This document shows positions 45,626-56,458 of a stretch of 64,000 nt of DNA, in pieces. The stretch spans positions 9,896,191-9,960,190 of the forward strand of contig CM036223.1 in assembly GCA_020631735.1 (NCBI GenBank), given 5' to 3'. The notes below the pieces were generated by a model that was given only the letters and a program-made list of their open reading frames with translations, searched no databases and was not told the origin of the DNA. A program made the position numbers and the translations under genes. Source of the DNA: Saccharum officinarum (Eukaryota; Streptophyta; Magnoliopsida; Poales; Poaceae). How positions within the stretch are numbered: position 1 is the stretch's first letter; every line of letters begins with the position of its first letter.

Positions 45626-46650
45626 TATGATCCGAATCGGATCGAGTTGAGCTTTGTGACTTGTGAGTGTCGCCGGCAGCCGAGCTCCAAGGCGGCGGCG
45701 ATGTGGTTTGGGGAGGCTCGGGACGGCTGCGAGTATTCATAGCGCGCGGCGGCCAGCGCCAGCAGTGGAGGAGCAGCAATGGCGGGGGAGCGGCGGCGGC
45801 TGACCGCGTGTCGCGGGGAAGGAGGCGACCGGGTGCTCACGCGTGTCGGTGCATGCGGGCAGAGGGAGAAGGCCGCAGCGCAGAGCAGAGAGGGAGAGCG
45901 CGCGTGCGGACGCTTGCACGGACGTGACCAAGGAATATTTCTGTTTCCAGGCAACCAAGAGCTTATCCTTTCATCTGTAGACAAATGGTTCATTGTACTA
46001 ATCAACCTGGTGCCTGACAAATAGATTAGGCAAACAGATTAAGCCTGACATGGGAGTTGTAACACTTCCGATGAAAGGCATTTTTTGTATAGCATTCACA
46101 ATAGCTGTAAATTCGTAGGATGAGATGAATGCAGTAGTAGATGGCTTACTACTATTTCAGGAAGGAAGAACAATGCATCAGAGGAGGGATTATCACAAGC
46201 ATGAGAGGAAAAATGATCAGGAATTGAATTGAAAAACAAAAACCCTGCCGGCCCCAATCTCCAATAGAAATAGTAATAGGATACACACGCTTTATTATTC
46301 AGTAATATCTACTGTCCACTACACAAATTGATTCCACCACAACAGTCAAGGTTAGAGCACCAACCTCGTCTGAATCACGAGGCAACATGGATCGCCGAGC
46401 ATCAGCAACCAAAATGGGCTTCGGATCAAGCCACAAAGCACTGCAGAACAATCGCATCGCTCGGTATGTATATTTTATAATGGATCATCATCAGGTAACA
46501 TCCTCGTGTACATGCTTTTTCATCACAGTTTCACCTCGCACAGACACAGTCGCATTTACTTACAGAAGGACCTCTCACTCATCATAAGCAGCTACACGCA
46601 CCCATCATCTCTAACTCCCTATAATCAAATATAGTGCTACAGTATCATCA
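45626..46650. other. Intergenic DNA between CDK-like and DUF707 genes
   Basis: A GC-rich block at 45660-45930 has ORFs on both strands without motifs; the remainder is AT-rich. The end near 46600-46709 probably includes the DUF707 gene 3' UTR. Confidence 0.45.
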
Positions 46651-46709
46651 GCTCACCCACCACCACAAAAGGTCAGGGAGCGGGGATGGAAAACCAAGAA
46701 AAGAGGCGG

Positions 46710-49562
46710 CTAGACAAGCGTGGAGTTTGGAGGGGTGATGCCCATCATCTTGTAATACGCCTTCTCTGCCTCCGCCATCCTCGTCTGGAACATGCCCCAT
46801 TCCTTCCTGCACCGCGCCCTCACCTAAACGACAGATAAATAAACTGTCAGTCATAAGCTTCCCATGGACAACAATATGACAACTGCTTAGAAATATAAGC
46901 AACTTCCTTCCTGAAAAGCACTCTACAGCAAGTTTTCAGGCAATAAACGTACCCCTTCCCACGGAGCTCTTCCGTTTTCTGACTGCCCCTGCAAGGTTTT
47001 ATATACGAATTATGATGGTACGAAAATGGTCAAAAACCCAAAGTTCACATATTCAAATTAAAGAAAGAAAAAAAAAACATAATATTTCTCCTTACCTGGT
47101 TCCCCAGAGAAGGAACCACTTGGTGAACGATCCACTGTGAATCAACAACTCCAATCTTTTCATGAGCAGGCTGTTGTGAGCAACGTCGCGAGCATTCAGT
47201 GCATACATTCAGAAATAGCAGTTCGCTAGAATGGTATAAAACTATCTCAAACAATACATACCTCCACGCATTTCCTGAGAGCAAAATCCAAGCCCCAACC
47301 ATGAATCAAGTCATTCTGCATCCAAAAGCAATACCGAACAATTATGTAAAGGAAGGATGGAAGATACACAAGGGGAAGTATGACAGACAAACCTGAATCA
47401 TATGCCACACACATCTCCATGCATCTCTTGAGAAGACTGGAGCCATTATTTCAACAAAACTGTAATAAAACATAGATAAGTTAACTCTATATGTAAATCA
47501 TGGGAGAGTGATGATAATATTACTGGAACTGGTAAGTATTCGGGGAGGAGAAGAAACACAGCAAGAGGGCAATAGCCACATACGCAGCACAAGGTGGAAG
47601 ATGAGGGTCAGAGCACCATCCCAGCCTCTCCTCTGTATCCCTATAACAAAAATGATGCAAAATTAGAACACAAGAGCTCAGCAGAAAATTAAAAGAAGTA
47701 TTCTTTTTTCAGATAAGAATTACACTCACTTGTGAACCTCACTGTCACCTCTTCTTTTGGTCATCTGCCATGTTAAACCCCGATCAGGCTCCAATCCAGG
47801 TTGAGAGATGGCCAAATTATGCTTCTTAACAAGTTTGATGTACCTGGAACCCCAACATCATCAATAATATGAAAGAGAGTCAATGTTTAATAGCACTGAA
47901 AGGAAGTGGGGAGAATCAAAGCATACTCCTCTGCATTAAAATGCTCAACCCCAAGGTCCTCATCCCAGATGAATATGTACTCATAAGCTGCCACAATATC
48001 AGGATGCAGGAATCTTTTGGCATACCACCTAGAGTTGTGTGCACAAACAAAACTTTTAGCACAAGATCATTTCAAATTAAGCAATTGAAATATGAACAGT
48101 ACACTAGAGCACAAATGAAACTCACCATTTAGTTTGTTTCCTGACACTAATATGGATAGCTCGCTGGGACCACTCAAATTCATCCCACTCACTCACCCGA
48201 CCATCATAGTGGAATAACAGAATAGCAAAATTGTCAGAAAACTGCAGCACAACAATCAAGAAGCTGAGTTAAACAAAATGCCATAAATGGATCTGAAAGT
48301 TCATTATCATCAAAACTAGGGAAAGGTATCATTTTCACTTTTCAGCTCATTGATGCTGTTGTCAAAAATACCTTCTTCACAGCTCTGTTTATATTTTCTT
48401 TCTGCTCAACTCCAACAGTAAAGGTAACAAGGTACTTTGGTTTGAAAGGCAGGTCCTGTATATTCAAGATCAAATATCAGCATAGAACATTGCAAGCAAC
48501 AAAATGCAGAAACAGTGCAAAGCTTTGATTTTTCAGTTTCAATTATTTGTGAATCCAACCAAGAAATAGAGAACTTCAGCTCAGTATATGCTTGTAGCAC
48601 ATGTCAAAAGAAGCACAAGACACAAAATTCAGAAATGTGAAGAAAACAAAGAAAGAACAAGCATGAGAAGGAGCATATGCTTAAAGCATGTGTCAAGAGA
48701 AGTATCAAAGAGTTAGAAATTAGGTTTCCAGTATAGTTCTCAACATGTCCAGCTATAAATATATCAAATGCACTTGGAGAAGATTGATGAGATGATGGTG
48801 CACAAGAAAATATACCTCACTTGGGTCTCCCCATAACCTGCGCAAATGGAAGTCAGACTCTGATACAACGAAACCTGGTGCTAGCCCCTCTGCACCCTTG
48901 GGGTTCGTTGGGACATAAATCTACAGATCATCAAAGAAAAAACTCATCAGACAAACTAAAATATATCAGGAAATAGCAAACGGTTTATTCAATATTTATA
49001 AGTATCTGGTATTCAAGGAGAAGATCACGTTAAATGGATATCATTCAAATAGCCATAGTACTCCACAACTAAGCTAAGTCATGTAACAGAGTAATACAAC
49101 TAACCTTCAAGGTACTGTTTGAAGTTGGTTCGGTACCGTTTCCCCTTGCGTTTCTGGCAGAAGTCCAAGCATGATTGAGTATAGCCTGGGTTGTGAGTCC
49201 AGAGTTTTTGTCTTCAATGTATGAAACAAAGCTAGCTGGAAAGTGAAGCTGGCGTATTCGAAACAGACATAAGTAATTACTCAATGAGTTGAGATATTGC
49301 AGTTATGGTGGACATTATTACCATTAATACCTTTGTTATGCTGACCGAAGGGAATGAAATTCCAATGAAAAAGCCAAGGACTGCTCCAATAATTGTTACC
49401 ATAACAAGCCTCATGCTTCCATTTGGGAATCTAAGCACACTGTGAGCGTCAACGAGAGCAGAACGTATTAGTAGGAAACAATAGCCGTCAGGAAGTTCAT
49501 GGCTACAATGGAGACAAGAATAGGTATACAAACCTGCGACCGAGAGTTGCGAGTTTCGCCAT
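46710..49562 (-). CDS. DUF707 family protein, membrane-anchored
   Basis: Complete 401-aa gene in 14 exons on the minus strand: 49534-49562 (ATG), 49331-49439, 49105-49248, 48816-48920, 48372-48455, 48126-48241, 47927-48028, 47730-47843, 47584-47640, 47393-47459, 47262-47315, 47096-47170, 46953-46988 and 46710-46823 (TAG). All introns are GT-AG and phases agree. The N-terminus has a basic stretch, then one hydrophobic helix (about 20-39), fitting a type II Golgi/ER anchor. DUF707 motifs follow: KYLVTFTVGV, FAILLFHYDG, WSQRAIHISVRKQTKWWYAK, an acidic FIWDEDLG (215-222), LAISQPGLEP, VEIMAPVFSRDAWRCVW, DLIHGWGLDF and IGVVDSQWIVHQ. Function of the family is not established; fold and acidic motif hint at a glycosyltransferase-like role. 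Some databases label it a lysine-ketoglutarate reductase trans-splicing related protein. Confidence 0.92.
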
Positions 49563-51174
49563 GCTCTAGTACAAGGGTGCAGCTAGAGGAGCGATACAGT
49601 TGCAAGCGACAAATGCTACGCATCATATGGGGAGATCATAATGACAGCAGCTTTATTATGCAAACAAAAAGGAAGCCTGCAGGAAACACAGACAGTAGCA
49701 AACCATAGCCAGAAGACTTCAATCCAAATATGTTTCGTGCATTTGCATAGCATAGCGAGCTACTAACAAGTAACCATAATAGTTGGACTGCATCTAACTC
49801 AAAGTATGAGCAATGCCCAAGTATGCACTTTCTACTCGGTTTGCTAAGAAGAGTTTTGGTTTGCTAAGAAGTGAGCCGCACAAACAGTATAGCTTTACAA
49901 GATTCTGTGCGTGTAGAATGAACTGCTGCAAGCCAATTTCAGTTTCCCTTGCCGTCAAATGCAGACAACAGCTAATTAATGTCCTCCACAGAATTACAAT
50001 TACTCCCATAAGTACAGAGCAGGCACAGGTAGGAGCAGCTGAATTAACTAGCTCTGTTTACAGGTCGCAAAATAGCAGCGTCAAATTGGAAACCGAAAGC
50101 CCCACATGTATGTATCTCACATCCCAATTCCCAAATCCAAGAACCCTTTTTTGCGGCTGTAGCGTAGCAACGCCTGCATCTGAAATCCCAATTCCGAGAC
50201 CAGCCAAGCCACCTAACCGGCGCTTAAAAAAACAATTTTTTTTTATTTTTTCTTGTATGCGAAGTAAATAAAAAAAATACTCGGAAAGAAAAGATCTTGT
50301 TTGGACTTCGGCCGGCGGCACGATTGTTATTATTATACAACAAGTGGTGGAGTATCTAGTACAGAGAATCGGACGAAATCAGAACCGAGGGCGGAAGGAA
50401 AGGCGGAGGCTTTGGCAGGGAAGCAAACCTGGCCTCCGTCCACGCGGGCCGGCGGACGGAACTGAATCCCGCGGCGCCGGCGCTTGTATGTTCCTCCGAC
50501 GGAGGGGAAGCGGAGCGATGGGCCACCAGCCGTGCCCCTGCCCGTGGGTACGGCGGCGGCGTAGGAGAGGGGGGGCGAGGAGCGGAGCGCGTGGGCAGGC
50601 AGGCAGGGAGGGGCAGGGGAGGCAGGCGCGCGCGTATATATGCGTGAGGCGGAGGGTGGGGAGGGCGGAAGTCGTGCGCGGCGCGGCAATGTCAGTTGTA
50701 AACTTGGAAGCGATGGATCGATCGATCAAGCTGGAGAGGGGGAGGTGGTCAGGAGGGGCAGCAGGGTGGGGAGCCAAGGGAAAGTTGGAGACGACAGCGA
50801 GAGAGAGAGGGGAGGTGGAAGAGGGACGCCACCCAAACCAACCAACCAACCGTGGCAACCTGGCCCAGGGCCCTCGACGGGGACGCCCGGGCCGGCCGAT
50901 GCCGATGCCGATGCTAATGCCGGCCTTCCGCCGTCGGATCCTGGACCCCACGTACTCTTCTGGGCCTTAGACAGCTCCGTCGGTCGTCTCGTCCATCCCT
51001 GGACTTCGGAAAGAAAGAGCCAACGTTCCAAACGTTTCAATCAAAAAAAAAAACGTTCCAAACGTTTTTCAGTTTTTTTATACGTATTATAGTAATTATT
51101 AATCCATCAGCTAACAGGGGCTGTTATTCTGTTTTAGCTGTTATCTTGTTGTTGTTATAAGTATATTATTATTA
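49563..51174 (-). promoter_or_regulatory. 5' leader and promoter region of the DUF707 gene
   Basis: AT-rich to about 50330, then a GC-rich block (50390-50990) that could hold a non-coding first exon and core promoter. ORFs on both strands there are low-complexity and have no motif. No start site can be fixed. Confidence 0.35.
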
Positions 51175-51206
51175 CTAGTAAACATGCCCGTGCGTTGTAG
51201 CGGGGG
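51175..51206 (-). mobile_element. Helitron 3' terminus (element extends right)
   Basis: On the minus strand: CGCTACAACGCACGGGCATG then TTTACTAG, host T at 51174. The GCACGGGCA block is the classic grass Helitron 3' end. The 5' end was not found; the body probably includes the GT-rich DNA to about 52300. Confidence 0.68.
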
Positions 51207-51979
51207 AAAGAAAACTATCATATGTTTGATCTGTTTGCTTCAGCTTGTTGCATAGTTTCAACGGCCACGATAGCTTAATTTGTATAGGTGCTACTTTAGA
51301 TATTGTGAGTGATTGTTGTGGCAATCACAAACGAACATACTCATTAATGGAAAAGGGCTTAGAAACGAACGGGCCCAATCTATTTATTTTTTGCATATAT
51401 TTTCTTTAGATAAATTTCTTATATCTTATTAAAACCGTTTTATTTGATTTTTAGGAGGTTGTTGTTTTTTTTGCACTAAGAGTTTATTGCGTATATGTTT
51501 TTTGGAAACGTTTTTTTGACCTATTTGTTTTCTCCAGAAGTGGGAACTTTTTTTTACTTTTTTTTGACATATAATTTTTCGGAAAGGGGGCGTCAATGTT
51601 TTTTGTTATATAGGGCAGGGGCGGAGGCGGGGGCGAGGGATATAGTTTTTTTTTGCGTATATAGGGTCAGGGCATGATTTGTTTGCGAGGAGGTGGGGCT
51701 CGATGCGGACCCAGGGCAGCGGGGCAAAGCGGGAGCATGCGGGGGTTCACGTATCAGACTTGCTATGAAGCTAGGGCGGAGCGAATAATACTTGGTATCC
51801 GGGCGATGCGGACTCTTGGACAGGGACCCACACGACGCGGGGCGACGTGGGAGCCACGGATTAAGCTAGGCGAAGTGAATTATCTTAACTCCGAGGATGA
51901 CATTAGGATTTTTTTAGGTGTAGAAGAGAAGAGATAGAGTAATAATTAGATTAGATTTGAAATTGTATATCTTATTTAT

Positions 51980-52061
51980 TTATTTTTACAATTGAATTTG
52001 ATGTCAAGTGTCAGCACGTTTTATTTTTACAATTGAATTTGATGTCAAGAGTCAGCACGTT
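51980..52061. repeat. 41-bp tandem duplication
   Basis: Two adjacent units with one mismatch (51980-52020, 52021-52061), each containing CAATTGAATTTGATGTCAAG. Confidence 0.9.
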
Positions 52062-52502
52062 TTATTTTCTGTTTTTTTGGCTTCCTTTTTCCTTGAGTCC
52101 GCATGTTTTTTTCCTGTTTTTGTTTTTTTTGGGCTTGAGATTTTGTTATTTTGGGTATGGAGATGGAGGGAGATATTGAATAAGATACGGAATTTTTTTT
52201 TACAGAGATTTTGGCCGGTCTTCCCAGGGTCCGATTTTTTTTAGCGGTGACTTTTTTAGCGGGGCTGGCGTGGGCGGGGTGAGAGAAGATAGCCTTAGGG
52301 ATATTTTATTTAAAAATAGGGCTATATATTACTAATACGATTCCTATTTAGGTTGGTAAAAAATAGAGGCTATTTGATTAGGATTCCTACTCATCCACAT
52401 TATTACCTTTTTATACGCATAATGTTTCCCTTTTTATTATGTTTTGGAATCGGATTCTGCCTCACGTTAGAAAAGAGCTATTCTAACTCACTTGTATGAG
52501 CA

Positions 52503-52505
<3 letters not shown>
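52062..52505. other. T-rich spacer, no gene seen
   Basis: Long T runs and short ORFs only. It may belong to the Helitron with terminus at 51175. Confidence 0.4.

Positions 52506-52506
<1 letters not shown>

Positions 52507-52568
<62 letters not shown>
52507..52568. repeat. (TA)n microsatellite
   Basis: About 30 TA units. Confidence 0.97.
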
Positions 52569-52572
<4 letters not shown>

Positions 52573-52656
52573 TCTAGATAGAAAAAATTCTCTATCGTTC
52601 GGTAGTTAAAGGTTGACGGACCAAACAAATAGATGGACAAAAAAAACCTAAAATTT

Positions 52657-52660
<4 letters not shown>
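52569..52660 (+). mobile_element. Short element between two (TA)n tracts
   Basis: About 90 bp (GAGTCTAGATAGAAAAAATT to AAAATTTTGC) held between TA tracts on both sides, resembling rice Micron elements, which sit in TA repeats. It shares ordered blocks with 28562-28571 plus 30914-31010. Confidence 0.5.

Positions 52661-52746
<86 letters not shown>
52661..52746. repeat. (TA)n microsatellite
   Basis: About 42 TA units, ending next to the left end of the gene-capturing element. Confidence 0.97.
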
Positions 52747-52749
<3 letters not shown>

Positions 52750-54446
52750 TACTCTGTAGCTAGCTACATAATAGATTATTCTGTAGCCAGGCCCGTCCAT
52801 GCACCACCCGTGCATCTGGTTTTCAAGCTAGCGGATGGAGCTGCGTGCCTGCATGCACACTAGTAATGACAATCATTTAGTAGCGCTAATTACTATAATC
52901 CTTATCCAGCCAGAGTCAACGCACATGCATGTTCCGTGATTATAGTAACTGGCCTATTTTAGATCTGTGAATTACGTTTACTAGAATATATGCTGCCTCT
53001 TTTACTAGAATATATGCTGCCGTATAGCCTGAAGAGTTACTAAAATAGTTACTGGAATATTAGTTACTGGAAAGTTGCTGGAATATTAGTTGCTTGAGAT
53101 GGTAACTAGGATAGAGTTACGAGAATTTTGTACTATAAATGCTTACGAGAATTTTATACCGTACATATTTACGAGAATTTTATATTATGAATATCTCGTA
53201 CTACGAAATTTACGAGAACTTAAAGAATATTTACCAGAACTTTGTACTATGAATATTTGTAAATGAATTACTAGAATCTATGTCTACTGTACCTGATTTA
53301 CGATAGATTTTTAAATGAATTACTATAATCCACGGTTACTAAACAATATTAGCTCTTGCTGCCGTATAGCCTGAAGAGTTGCTGGCAGAGAGGAAAGCAA
53401 GCAGGGCGGCGGCGAGCCCGGCCTAGCGACGCCGGCACCGGCCTACCTACAGAAGTCGCGGTAGAGGGCGCAGATCCCCATCCATTGCTGCTCGGGCTGG
53501 CCGTGCTTGGTGACGACGGAGGCCTACAGTGCGGCGGCGACGACAACGGTGGCCAGCAGCACGTATGCCACGCCAGCACCTGGTCGCACGAGAAGACGCA
53601 CTAGCCACCAGGCCAGCAGGGGTCACCGCCGACCCGGCACCATGTCGCCTCCGTCGGACATGGCCCGGCGAGGGGCGACGCAACAGCGCGCGGCCTGCAG
53701 CAGGCTGTACCCGGCGGCCACCAGGAACACCATGGCCTTCATGTCCGTGTAGCTGGCCTTCTTCTGCAGCTTCGTGGGAGGCTTGCAGCTCCTTGGCCGG
53801 GGCCGCCATCCGAACGAGACCTGCTGCGTCGCCCGTCGGGGAGTGCCGATGAGCCACCAGCGGTCAAGCTGATGCATCACATCGTGGCTAGGTCGCGAGG
53901 AGGACGCGCACAGGCCAACATGGAGGGCGCCGCGCCGGAGATGATGAGAGAAGACAGGAAGGGGCCGTCCGAGCCCGGCGTCGCCTTCACGGAGGAGCGG
54001 GGCCGCCGCTGGTCGCAGCACGATGGAGCAGCGCCACCGCCGGTCTCGTCACGGAGGGACCAGGTTCGCCGCCGGTCGCGTCACGGGGTGGCAGGGCCGC
54101 TGCCGGTCGCCTGGCCGCCGCCGGCAGAAGCGGCGTCGCACCACGCGAAGCGGTCTCTCCTCCGCCGCCATCCACGCGAGACGCGTTGTAGGAAAGTCCA
54201 CAATTGCAGACCGTGCGGACGAAGCAAAATTCGGGGGCAGCGATTGGAGCAATTTGTGCTATATATCCAAACCATTTTAATGTAAATAAATGAGGCAAGC
54301 CACGCGGAATCAATTAATTAACCCATAAAGTCTCTGTGGGTCTGCGCTCACCGCTCGGTGGTATCTGGTCGAGTCGATCCGATCCGATCCGATGGGTTGA
54401 GTCCGGCTACAAAATTAGATATTCTCTAGCCAGCCACAGAGAAATA
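52747..54446. mobile_element. Gene-capturing TIR element 1 (Pack-MULE-like)
   Basis: The left end has CTGTAGCTAGCTACATAATA then GATTATTCTGTAGCCAGGCC. The right end (about 54399-54446) has GTCCGGCTACAAAATTAGAT then ATTCTCTAGCCAGCCACAG, a diverged inverse. Inside are an AT-rich zone of repeated TTACGAGAA/TTACTAGAA motifs (52970-53340) and a GC-rich CASP-like pseudogene. The superfamily (Mutator or other) is not proven because no TSD could be set. Confidence 0.6.
53340..53860 (-). pseudogene. CASP-like (CASPL) membrane protein pseudogene
   Basis: Minus-strand fragments in order: KASYTDMKAMVFLVAAGYS, LLQAARC, then after frame changes CDQVL, AYVLLATVVVAAAL, a TAG stop, and VTKHGQPEQQWMGICALYRD ending in FC. 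A FRLYGSKS-like end comes later in another frame. This matches the second half of plant CASP-like proteins, four-helix membrane proteins related to Casparian-strip scaffolds. At least two frameshifts and one stop make it non-functional. It sits inside TIR element 1, so it was probably captured from another locus. The first half and start are not recognised. Confidence 0.72.
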
Positions 54447-56290
54447 GCTTATTTTGTAGCCAAGCCACCGACCGAACCAGGCCTGTGCGTTGTTGGTGCA
54501 TTGCCTCCCTGGTCTGGCTCATAGTAATTATAGGCAGCGTCCCTTGCATGTGGCATGTGACAGTAAATTTGGAAAGTTATTAATGAGTTCAATCATCACG
54601 GTGATTTCGGCATCCGGTCGTATGCATGCAAAGCTACCAACCAGGACAATACATGTGTGTGTGTGTTACGAGAACAAAAAAAAAAGTGTACATGCACATG
54701 CTTTAAAATAGTAAAGTTACGAGAATACTATTGTCCACCCGTATGCAAATATTCTTGTTCTGAGAATACACCATACCTTAAAATAGTAAGGTTACGAGGA
54801 TACTATTGTCCGCAAAAATAGTAAATAGGAAAGGGTTACGAGAACACAATCATGGTAAGGTTACGAGAAAACTAATGTTGTTCATGTGTTATGAGAATCT
54901 GAGCACAGTGACGAGAACAATTTGTCACGGGCAAAATTAGCGTTAGAAAAGGTTTACCATAATTTCATGAACAAGTTACTATAATAGTGCATATTTACAA
55001 AAATTTTATTTATGATAATACTAATAATATTTACAAGAATTTGCGCTAATAGTATTTACTGGGAATTGCTACTCGATAGAGATTGGATATGCGTGCTCCA
55101 ATTTCACGAGAAAGAAACAGGACGTCGTGGTCGTTGGCTTGGATGGGGCGGCAGTGCCACTGCCACGTCAGCCATCAGAGCACCAGCCACTGCTTGAGCC
55201 CGACATCAAGGGTTCGCCGGTGAAGGTGCAGACGGGCTAGTCCACGAAGCAGTGCCGCCGGAACAAAAGAACAGGAGTAGCACCGCCTGGTGGCCGATGA
55301 GGACCCGCCGCTACAAGGCTGTACACCATCGGCTGCTGCTGCTGGATGTGCAGGACTGCAGGCGACTTCTCGAGATGTGCCTGGCGGCCGCCGCGGCCAT
55401 AGGAAGGCAGCCACCGTTGCTGGTGAAGAAGGGGCAGCTCCCTAGCAGCGCGAGATGGAGGGTTGCCCCACGGCTGGTCTCGCTGCGCCACCGCCGGGGC
55501 CGTCGTGCCCGTGCGTCACAGCTGACGGCCGCCGTGCCCGTGCATGTAGTCATGTGCGCGATGTCATCGCTCAACGGGGACGTCCCAGGCCGCTGTGGAA
55601 GGTTGGGACGTCCAGATGCCGATGGCAGTGCCGCGCGAGGCCTGGCCCCAGGCGTCCGCGAAGCTGCGCAAGGCGACGGCGTCGCCGACGCATGCTGCAC
55701 GGCGGTGCCCACAACGAAGGAGCCGCACGCGAATTGCGTGACCTAGAGCAGCAAAACCTCATGTTGGTGGTCGGGAGGATAGCCGCTGCCGCCGCTGGGA
55801 GGGAAGAGGCCGTCGTGGCCGGTGGCGGACGAAGGGCCCCGCCGTGATCCAGGCGTTTCCCCGCCAGGGATGGAGGAACCGCCGCCGGGAGACGTCCACG
55901 CGGGATAGGCCACTCCGCGAGTCGGGGAGGGTGTGCCTCCGCTGCCGGCGGTCGGTGAGGACGCGGCTGCGCGGTCGCTTGATGCAGATCCACGCCGTGG
56001 GCGAGGGAGCCACCGCGGCCGCCCTCTGGTTCGGATGATATGAGAGAGAGAAAAGGAAATGATCTTGCAGGTGCTCTCGTGGCCGGTAGAAGGAAGGGAA
56101 AATATCACGGCATTGAATTAATGCATGCATGCACGAGACCACAAGGTAACACGGGTGTGACCTGCAGACCTGCGGTGATGAATGGACCGGGCGCACGCGC
56201 GGGGCTTGGGTGACCACGGTGCGCTGGGCTCGGCAGTTTTGGTCCGGCTACAAAATAATTTATCTTGTAGCTAGCTATAGGCTAGCAGTT
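54425..56290. mobile_element. Gene-capturing TIR element 2, related to element 1
   Basis: The left end reads CTCTAGCCAGCCACAGAGAA then ATAGCTTATTTTGTAGCCAA. The right end (56241-56290) is its diverged inverse: GGTCCGGCTACAAAATAATT then TATCTTGTAGCTAGCTATAG. The reverse complement of this right end closely matches the left end of element 1. Inside are TTACGAGAA repeats (54715-55060) and a GC-rich block at 55120-56040. The boundary with element 1 overlaps by about 20 bp. Confidence 0.58.
55120..56040. other. GC-rich captured segment, protein not recognised
   Basis: Long overlapping ORFs on both strands, as in other GC-rich captured gene DNA. No frame shows a family motif I recognise. Position matches the CASPL block of element 1, so gene capture is likely, but the source is unknown. 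Confidence 0.4.
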
Positions 56291-56316
56291 CTCTCTCTCT
56301 ATATATATATATATAA

Positions 56317-56458
<142 letters not shown>

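Noticed and set aside
50344..51092. Overlapping ORFs upstream of the DUF707 gene
   Set aside because: All frames are open because of GC-rich composition; likely promoter or leader.
54023..54285. Arg-rich ORFs around 53.9-54.3 kb
   Set aside because: GC-rich shadows next to the CASPL relic with no motif.
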